Source: Agrocybe praecox (lineage: Eukaryota > Basidiomycota > Agaricomycetes > Agaricales > Agrocybaceae). From it: 64,000 nt of DNA. The stretch is from positions 1,302,001-1,366,000 of the forward strand of contig OZ024851.1 of the NCBI GenBank assembly GCA_964017145.1, in the 5' to 3' direction. The notes below the pieces were generated by a model. That model made no database searches and was not told where the DNA came from. It was given only the letters and a program-made list of their open reading frames with translations. The position numbers and the translations under genes were made by a program. The stretch's first letter is position 1. Each line of letters opens with the position of its first letter. Shown piece by piece: positions 55,943 through 64,000 of the stretch.

Positions 55943-58900
55943 GCCAACTTTTCAACTGTGATAGAAGGATAACGAAGGTAGCTGGGTAGACTGGAGGGTG
56001 CGTATTGTACTTTACTCATGGTGGTGTCCGTCGAGTTTCAAAATGTCGAAACGATGGAGGTTGAAACGTTGAACGTTGAATGTTAAATAATAAGTATTGA
56101 ACGTTGAACTGTGACACATGTCGGCGTTGAAATGTTTTGCACTGTGTACTAGTAGTTACCAGCAGCTTCGTGTGCAGTCATCTGTGACTGCTGAAGCGCT
56201 GACGTCACATGAATACGGTCATCCCAGTCAAGTCCCAGTCAAGTCCACCCGACAGCCGCAGGTGTAAGTTCATTATTTCCAAACACTGTAAGAGGAATGT
56301 ATAAAACCGATATGAATTTCAAAAGTGTATACTTATTAGGCTATGATATAATTGTCAATAAATATCGCAGTACGAGTAGTCTACGACCATGATAGCAATG
56401 TCCGGCCTCGTTCGAGGCTCGTTAAGTTTGACTTGAGTACTATACAGGCACGTTTTTGCGACTCACGAAGTAATCCGGAGGAAATTTGATTCAAAGCTTT
56501 ATTAAAATTACCGCACATTGTAATTTCGCAAGTTATATCACAAGCATTGAGAATATCATTCTGAAGTGTGAAGTATTAGGACCGATGCGCACAAGTTATT
56601 ATAAATAAGAAGAAACGAAAAACAGTGACGAATAGGACTCATGGGAGGATAGATGTGAGGTGAACGATCCGATCGAAAGACACGGGTTTTGATCTAACCC
56701 GACATGCTTACGTTCAACGTATCTGTCGTCCGACCATAAGTTTCTCTCTTTCTTTCTTTTTCCTCGACTCTCTTCTTCGATGTGAACCTTACGCGTGAAC
56801 GAGGGAGTCATTGAAGAAGATTTGGAAAGAATCAGAGGACCCACACCCAATGAAACGAACTGCATAACACAACGACGGAAATGGAACATATTAATGGAGG
56901 ACACAGAAGGAAGTAAAAAAGGGATAGAATGATTCCGTGTCTGGTCCATCTGTATCACTCCCAACGGCCCACCTCGCTCACAGCACCCCGATATTCTTCC
57001 TCAAATTGTTCCCACTAACGAGCTGGCGGCGGCGACGCAGGAGGACACTCGGACGCCGCTATACCAATGCCCCCGACACAGAGCCCACCAGTGCTTCCAA
57101 GCTCATCCTCCAGACGCCAACAGCAATGTGCCACCGTTGCTCTTTCTCCGAATTATCGGGATCAAGCAGCGACCGCACATCCCAACTTGAATCAATTTAG
57201 TGAGAACCCGAACGCACTGTCGCGCCGGGGGGGAAGGAAAGGGGGCTTCATGGGCTTCGACATTTGCAAGATTTCTGCTTCTTTTCGTTCGTTGCGCTGC
57301 ACCAGATCCGCAAATATGTCTCGAAACCTTGCAGCACAACCCAACGACTCTGGACCTCTTAAATACGCTGCTGCCGTACCCTCCAGAACTTCAGGTGGAT
57401 TCTAGCGTCTGGCGTTGCTTTTGGAACTCATTATCGTGCTCGTGCTGAGTCTACATTCCTGTCTTCGTTCGACCAGACTTCTGCTTCTTGTGCTTTGGTA
57501 TATTGGAGGTTGGTCGTCCGACTTTCTATCTTCGTATTTATATGCTTGCTAATCTTATTTTTCTTCCTCTTCCACCACAGGCGTCCAAACAAGCGGCAAA
57601 GTAACTCCCTCCCAAGAAAACTCCAAATGGGCAGCCCAAGCTTCAAGGATTGTTTCCTTGCTACCGCTAAACCAAATCTATGCATGTGTCTCGAAAATTT
57701 TGCAGCCTGACGCAGAGATCCTGCCAAAAAAATCTGTTATCGTCATCGTCGTCGTTGCTGAAGTGCTCGCAGGTACCAGCGACCACCAGGATCTTGCCGA
57801 ACTTGCAGCGAAAGGCTCGCGTAAGTCGTAGCGACAATTTCGCACTAGGTTGCAGACGGGAGCGCTCTCCAACTTCCAAGGCAGAGGGTTCCAGATTCGC
57901 GATGCCGACCTTGTTTCTTTCTCGGTAGGTTTGTGCGACAGAGCCAGAGCCAGCCAGACCAAGATCAAACAAAACAATTACAACTCGGGTCGCTTTTAGA
58001 AGGCACAAGATTCGCCTACATTGGAAGTATTTTTGAACAGGCCTCTCTTGGTCCACCATGGGTCCTTACTGCGCTCATTTAGTTTGCATAAGCGGTATTA
58101 TAGGAGCAGCAGAGAATCTCCCTTCCCTTCCTAAGGCGATAACATCAACCCTGTCACCAGTGGAACTGTCGAAAGTCAAGGAGATAGCTGGAGGAAGAGA
58201 ACACCATCCTCAAACGATTCCTAGCACTCTAGCTCCCGAGAGGCTGGTCAAACGCAGAGAAAACTTGAAGTACCGTATTACCTACCCGAACTACCAAAAG
58301 CTGCCATTTTGCATGCGCTGCGTACGTGTCTGCAGCTAAATTGGCAGCAGTATTGGTAGTGTTTGATGTTGTCACATTCCGACCCTTCAAGTTTTCTTCT
58401 GGTCTCGGGAATGCACCCTGAAGAGCCGTTGGGCCTTCGCAGAGAGCTTGCCTCTTGTGCCTAGTAGGGAAACGAGCTGAAATGCACGCTGGCCAGGAAC
58501 GATATGGAAGAACACTGTATCTAATCTGGTGACTGCAGCTATTGAAGCTGAGATAACGCTGGCTGTCCTATCTGTGGTACTACTACCGCTGATCGTGTGG
58601 ATGAGGACATGAGAGAAGAACATCTGCCGAGTCCTGCGTACGAGTCCTATGAGCTCTGATTTCCTGGGCTACGGAAGAAAGGTTCTGATGACTCCGACGA
58701 CTAGCTTGGTGATTGAGGCTTTCCCACAGCGCTTCTTTAAGCTCTTCGTCCATGGTCAATTCGATCACTACGATCCTGCTTGGATGATGCATTGACTCCG
58801 TCACCGTACGCAGTGACACCCAGCAGTACAAGGGACATCAACAAGGATCAAATGAACGTGGGACGTCTGAACACCACAGAGTGAGCCAGCTGTTCGTCCA

Positions 58901-60112
58901 CCTGTTCTGTCCTTGATTCAACAGCGCTGAATGACTCTGCGATTGGGCTGGAGACACGATGTATAAACACCAGTGGCTGATGATTGAGATGACGAAGCAG
59001 GGGCTCGTGCAAGCCCAACAAAATTCTGGCAGAAGTTAAGCTGTCCGCGAGCCTTTCGGAGATCATTGCTATGTTCCGAGTGTCCGATGTTGAGAGAGAA
59101 CCCCAGTGCTCGAAAACCATATGTGAGAATCCAACCGATGTGCGCTTGAAGTTACCCACCTACGAAAATGAAACTGTGATCAGAGCACATCAAGTTGCGG
59201 GATTTATCACGGCGTACCTGCATGGCGTTGTTGTGGGCCGTCGTCCAGACAACATCCCTTCCCTGAGCACTCCTCCTCTACTTGTCGGATAACAGTATCA
59301 TTATATTCCATTTGGCTGAGGCGAACGGGTCACCTGGTGGGTAGAGGATAGTGTTACGATTAGGGAGAGGGAGAGGATTACTAGGCGTAGCAGCTGGCGA
59401 GTGGTACCGTGGTGGCGGCAGCGTCGAGAGTGGTACGTGGTAGATGGGGGACAGGGACGAGTAAAGAGCCAGAGACCGTTCTAGCTATCCTCCATGTGAC
59501 GTGGTTGATGGTATGCCGCAAACGCGTGTTATTATGACAAGCGCAATGATAAGATTGGTGGTGTGGTTTAACGTTTAACCGTCGGCTATGGGTCGAACCC
59601 ATAGGCCTTATCAGTTACTCATCGCGTACGAAGTGTCAGTATATATAGTAATGCAGGGGCTTGGTAAACCTTATGATCATTTCTTCTTCCTTGGAGATTT
59701 GGAGAATATTATAAGCCCGTCAGCTATAAATGGACGTTTTGAGGACCAATATTAATAACTTGCTAATCACACCAATGAGAGACCAGAGAACACACGAACA
59801 CAATACAATTCACAATTACAAGAGCAGATGCAAGACTACAGAGCAAGACAGACCAGACAAACAGTAACAATTCTAAGGGTAGCAGATAGCAATGACGATG
59901 TAGATAAAAAAGAGTAGAAAAAAGCGAAGCGTGACGAAATAGGAACCAAGGAATAGATGAGGTAAAAGTACAAATGCAATGCGACACAAAAGAAAACAAG
60001 ACGATAGAATATAATAAGGATATAGATCTAACTAAAAAGAAAAACTTGGATCAGGTCTCATTCGAAGCCAAACGAAAGAAAGAAAACAAGGGACTCACAA
60101 TAAATGCTAATA
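55943..60112. other. Long gene-poor region
   Basis: Several ATG frames of 80-130 codons occur (57,067-57,405 +, 57,667-58,059 -, 58,058-58,339 +, 58,583-58,831 -, 58,848-59,159 -), but none shows a motif or clean splice partner. The frame at 57,200-57,448 contains N-P-T-T-L-D-L-L-N-T-L-L-P-Y-P-P and might be a fragment of a repeat-rich protein. Treated as unresolved. Confidence 0.35.
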
Positions 60113-62040
60113 CTAAAGCTCGGTGCACCGCTGTGCCGTCGTCCTCGGACGGTCTACGGGTCGGCCATAACGTCGTCGTCGTCGTCGCAGATTGGGAAAT
60201 ATTTCTATGTATGTAAAGAAGAATGATAAGCTAGTGCATACAAAGAATAGAAAAAAGTCGGGCATGTACCAATCCCGCCAGTACATGGTCCGGATCGAGC
60301 ATCTCGATGTCGGAGTCGCATTGGGTATTCTAATAAGAAATAAAGAGGATGAGAATGAGAATAGGGGGATTCACAGTAGCCAACTTTTGGCCAACTTTGC
60401 TTCAACTTTTGGCTCAACTTTTCTGCCAACTTCGGATAAGTTGACATCAAAGTCGGACGAGATGGTGTGAATGGCCCGCTAGCCGCCAATTGATCAAACT
60501 TATTGGTAATGGACAGAAACTAATTCTGTCATGTTCGATCTCTGACTATTAATCGTGGAATTTTTTGACAGTCATATTAGCAAGACTACAATACACAAAG
60601 TTCGAAAATATCAAGGGGAAAGTGTTATAATTGAATGAGTCAGAGGTAAAACAGTCATCTTGGCTGTAAAAGTTGGCCATCAAAAGCTGGACCGAAAGTC
60701 GTGCTCGCGAGCTCTACTTTTCGGAAGTTGGCCAACTTTTGGTTCTCAACTTTTTGTGATCGGGACAAAAGTCGGAATCAAAAGTTGGGCCAAAAGGTGG
60801 CTACTGTGAATCCCCCTAATGAGAATAATAATAAAATAGTTGAATAAAGCATTGAGCAAGCACTACGTACCCATGCATCTTTTGTGTATACATCGAAGTC
60901 GTATACGACCTGTGGTCGAAAAAATATACAGTAAGTATCAATCGAGCACACAATAACGAGAGAGAAAAGCCAAAAAAAAAAAAAAAAAAAAAAGGCTCAC
61001 AGCGTCAATGTACCGCGGGTGGTACAGATGTCACAAATCCGTGTGTAGTATAACTTCTTCAACCACTGCCTGTATGACTCGAGGTCAGCCCTTGGAATGT
61101 CCTCCACAAACCTTGGAAGACTTCGGAAGAAAGTCTCCCAGTCTTCAATAGTGGGTTGGACTTTGGCCTCCCCGGGCTCTGGAGCGTCCGACGACTGAGT
61201 GGACTGGGGCAGGCATACAGTTTCCTGGGGCTTTCTGAGAGTGTCGTGGCTGGAAGGGGTAGGCCCGTACCGAGGGACAGCTGGGTTAAACGAGGGCGCA
61301 GGCCTCGTTACGGTGGAAGCGACAGATTGCGTCGGGATGCTTCTGTCCGAACCCGACTCCGCCGGTGGTTGGGCGACCTGCTCAGTTGCGTCTCGAGCTT
61401 GAGGCTGTGTTGCCGATCCATTGTCCGTAACTGTGGTCTCGTACGATAGCGGCGATATTTTGGCCACAGTTTGAAGTTTCTGTTCTTCAGTGTTGTCGTC
61501 GGTGCCATTTTCGTTTGCATGCGTTGTCCGTGCGTTGTCCTTTGCCTCATCTACCAATTCCTTGCCAATATCGCAATAAATGATCTCCGGCGACGCTGGC
61601 AAAGGTACATCTGCCGGTGTAAATGCATATGGACTTGGAGCGGGCAAGGAAGAATCAAGCCTGGATCCTGAGGCATCCTGGGGCGGGAGTGATGCATGCG
61701 TAGTCGAATACGAGGAGGGACTGACCGCTGCTAAGAATTCTTCAAGGGTCGATATGACCTCGGAGCCTTTCGAAGGTGACCGCGACCGAGAGTAGGGGGA
61801 AGTGCGAGGAGAACGAGGGGGGGAGCATATAACTAGAGACGGAGAATCCGTGGGTGTCGAAGACGGGTTCAATATCTCTTGTGTTACCGGGACTTGATTG
61901 GATTGTTTAGACACTGGGGGAGGGATACCACCAAGTGCTAATAACTTATTTTTAGGCTGAGGGGCCATCAAGCCGAAGGTCCCGGAGCGCGAATATCTGA
62001 TGCCTTGGAAGTTGGCACGGAACTTGGAATCATCACGCAT
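60113..62040 (-). CDS. Disordered protein with C-terminal TM segment, 431 aa
   Basis: Exons 61001-62040, 60871-60909 and 60113-60329 join in phase. Residues 1-290 are Pro/Ser/Thr-rich and disordered, with R-S-P-R-T-S-P-Y-S-R-S-R-S-P patches that could be phosphorylated. A short ordered part follows (W-E-T-F-F-R-S-L-P-R-F, then Y-R-Q-W-L-K-K-L-Y-Y). The end is a hydrophobic segment (D-F-F-L-F-F-V-C-T-S-L-S-F-F-F) followed by R-R-R-R-R, encoded by a CGT microsatellite, which suggests a membrane anchor. Family not recognised. A 23-nt T-run sits in the first intron and a MITE in the second. An alternative splice in the last exon would give an acidic end instead. Confidence 0.55.
60363..60817. mobile_element. 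MITE, 455 bp, 9-bp target duplication
   Basis: Terminal inverted repeats start AGGGGGATTCACAGTAGCCA at both ends; similarity continues through CTTTTGGCC after one mismatch, about 30 bp in all. The flanks are the direct repeat AATGAGAAT (60354-60362 and 60818-60826). Many copies of CAACTTTTGG or its complement fill both subterminal regions. There is no coding capacity. A 9-bp duplication fits Mutator-like elements, though other superfamilies with 8-9 bp targets are possible. It lies in an intron; without it and one target copy the 541-nt intron would be 77 nt. Confidence 0.88.
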
Positions 62041-62641
62041 AAGTAGTATTCATGAGCGCCCAAATGTATGCTCTTAGACGCCCTAAGTTCCAACTCTAAT
62101 TATAGGCATTATATATAATATATAATATATATTTAATCCTTCCGACTCAGGCTCAAGGTGGTTGTGACGCTGAGCGGTCGCGGGACTGAGTCGGTTGAAG
62201 TCGAGTCGAGGCGGTTAGGAGTTGCCAAGAGGATGTGTGACGCAGATGTGTCGCATTGACACGATAGTTCTGCCGTGTGACTCTCGAGCTAGACTCGGCG
62301 CTATCACCCTACGCAGGGAAGCAGATGACTGGGTGCTTAGCCGGCTAGGGTAGAGTAGGCCTCTCAGAGGATCTTTCCAGAGCACGTAGTGGTGAACAAG
62401 AAAGTAAGATGATGTATTGTAAATTAGCGACGAACAGTAAATATAAGCTAATTACAAATAAGAGTCACGCGATCAAGATAAGATAATAAATAATAAGTCG
62501 ATAAGATAAGGAAAGAAAGTAGCCTGGCCAAAGTAGTCCGGATGATCCCCAAGATTGCATATACATATCGTGACAGTGGTTACTAAACTAGTCATCACGA
62601 GCACGTTAAATTATGAGTCAATAAATAAAGATATATCTGAT
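62041..62641. other. Intergenic
   Basis: Contains a TATA/ATAT-rich run (62,108-62,135) and short GTCGAGTCGAGGCGG-type repeats around 62,160-62,215. No ORF supported. Confidence 0.5.
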
Positions 62642-64000
62642 TCATGATGCAGAATTTCTTTTCCTGAAAAGAATATTGGCTGTCAAGTTGGGGAAAACCT
62701 GTCCTTCATACCAGAAATTTTCTGGTCGAGAGCCACCATCTGGCAATTTGATATCATAATTGAGTAGAATGTGAGCAAGCATTGTCTTGAGCTCGTTTGC
62801 TGCGAAGAAGCGACCAGGACTGTTGCAACGGCTGTCAAGAAATATCCAAAGGCGCCATAAGTACATGATGTACAACTTACCAGGCATGTCTCCCGCCGGC
62901 TCCGAATAAAAGGAATTCAGGAGCAAGAGAAACAAATTGATGCTTGAAATGCTCCTTTTCGTCACTCCTCTTCTCCACGAATCTAAAGCCTTGGAACTGT
63001 TCCGGATTCTCATAATTTCTCTATGGAACGTATTTGAGTAAAAACAAGTGCGACCTTAGCGTGCCAACTGACCTCATCCATGTGCGTAGCCCAAGTCGCG
63101 ACCGCTATATGAGTCCCACCAGGCACAGTTACCCCATTCGAGAAAGTAAAATCTTTTTTGAGTTTTCGTTCTACACGGACTAATCAACAATTTTAGCCTC
63201 GTTGTAGATACACTGGGATGTGACAATTTTTATCACTTACATGCAGGAACCGCGAGACGCTGCGACTCTTTGAGGAAACTGTCCAACTTATGCATTCTGC
63301 CAATCGCGGTTTTATTCCATCCTTCTTCCTTTATTATTGACTCTACTTCCTCTCGCAAGGGTGATATATACTCGGGATACGCAGCGAGATCATACAACGC
63401 TTGTGTAAGGGCCTGTATTATGACAGAAGATCGTTAGATCTGGCCACCCGGTACGTGCAATTTGATGCTTACATGAGAGGTTGTGTGAATAGCAGCGAAA
63501 TTGAGTAGCAGAACTCGACGTATCATATCCTCCAAATTCTTCCTCTCTTTTCTAGCATCACGTATGAGCCAGCTTACAAGGTTGTTCTTGGTTTCACCTT
63601 GGATCAGCATCCTATAAACAATACAATACGGATGCATACCGGTCTTTCTTTCCAGTCGTAATCATGAAGCTCCTCTTGTTCTAATTGATATTGTATCATC
63701 GGTCCTACGTATTCAGTCATACGCTTTACACTTTTGGGTAGTTTGGTTAAAAGTCGACCAAAAATACTGAAAGGAACGTGAGCACAGAGATATCATGGTC
63801 AGGACGAAGGACTCACGGTGTCATAATACCCGGAAATATATTGATCATTTGACCTATATTTACTAGGTCATGGGCATACTCAAAGTTTAAGTCGAGAAGA
63901 CCTTGGTCTCTGCCTAAGTAAAATGCAATATGTATGTAAATTTCTTTTCAATGGAAATATACAATGAACTCTTACAAAGTGGTAAACCGAGAAAGACTCG
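62642..64000 (-). CDS. Cytochrome P450, C-terminal part, 5' end off window
   Basis: Eight exons join in phase: 63976-64000 (partial), 63817-63913, 63640-63766, 63473-63586, 63241-63412, 63073-63179, 62881-63020 and 62642-62819, coding 319 residues. Motifs: L-P-L-C-R-D-Q-G, W-K-E-R-P-N-N-L-V-S-W-L, I-helix N-F-A-A-I-H-T-T-S, K-helix E-S-Q-R, P-E-Q-F-Q-G-F-R-F and the heme site F-G-A-G-G-R-H-A-C-P-G-R-F-F-A. The end (E-L-K-T-M-L-A-H-I-L) and spacing resemble basidiomycete P450s annotated as ent-kaurene-oxidase-like. It would be an ER-bound monooxygenase; the missing N-terminal about 200 residues should hold the anchor. All catalytic motifs are intact. Confidence 0.92.

Noticed and set aside
59575..59650. 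Possible tRNA (minus strand TATGGGTTCGACCCATA resembles a T-arm)
   Set aside because: The T-stem pairing works only with a 3-nt loop, and no A box, acceptor stem or anticodon arm can be laid out around it.
60971..60993. 23-bp A-run taken as a retrotransposon poly(A) tail
   Set aside because: No retroelement coding sequence or target duplication adjoins it; it fits as a T-run in an intron of the minus-strand gene.

Overview
The window looks like nuclear DNA of a mushroom-forming basidiomycete (Agaricomycetes). Genes are cut by many 50-60 nt GT-AG introns, coding density is low, and the families fit that group: a patatin/NB-ARC/TPR NLR-like protein, SRPK-like kinases, a seven-helix membrane protein of the mushroom type, single-pass receptor-like proteins, an F-box protein of a mushroom-type family, a CBM19-like secreted protein and a cytochrome P450. 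Species cannot be named from the sequence. All gene models below were spliced by eye and checked for reading phase; family names come from remembered motifs, not database searches.

Layout. 1-4.4 kb: small unknown ORFs and LTR-like sequence, including five copies of a covarying RNA hairpin. 4.4-11 kb: a transposon junkyard. A decayed repeat gene (called R here) holds an intact Tc1/mariner element and a solo LTR; next come a CACTG-ended element and a chimera of BRCT-protein and eIF4A-like fragments. 11.3-15.5 kb: a complete seven-exon patatin-NB-ARC-TPR gene with ten almost identical TPR units. 17.5-34.5 kb: a segmental duplication array built from an APH-like kinase gene, a single-TM receptor-like gene and a CBM19-like secreted-protein gene, with intact and broken copies, R fragments and a 5'-truncated LINE. 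35.2-36.5 kb: a six-exon seven-helix protein. 39-49.6 kb: SRPK-like and other kinase-like genes plus a young inverted fragment of one of them. 52-54 kb: serine hydroxymethyltransferase with an 8-nt microexon. 55-56 kb: an F-box gene. 60.1-62.0 kb: a disordered protein with a C-terminal membrane segment and a MITE in one intron. 62.6-64 kb: the C-terminal two thirds of a P450 running off the right edge.

How the genes may work together. Apart from SHMT and P450 this is accessory, fast-evolving sequence. The NLR-like protein has all catalytic and nucleotide-binding motifs and would couple ligand sensing by the TPR array to phospholipase activity. The receptor-like gene and the APH-like gene are duplicated together in convergent orientation and may form a membrane sensor/cytosolic phosphotransferase pair; that is inference only.
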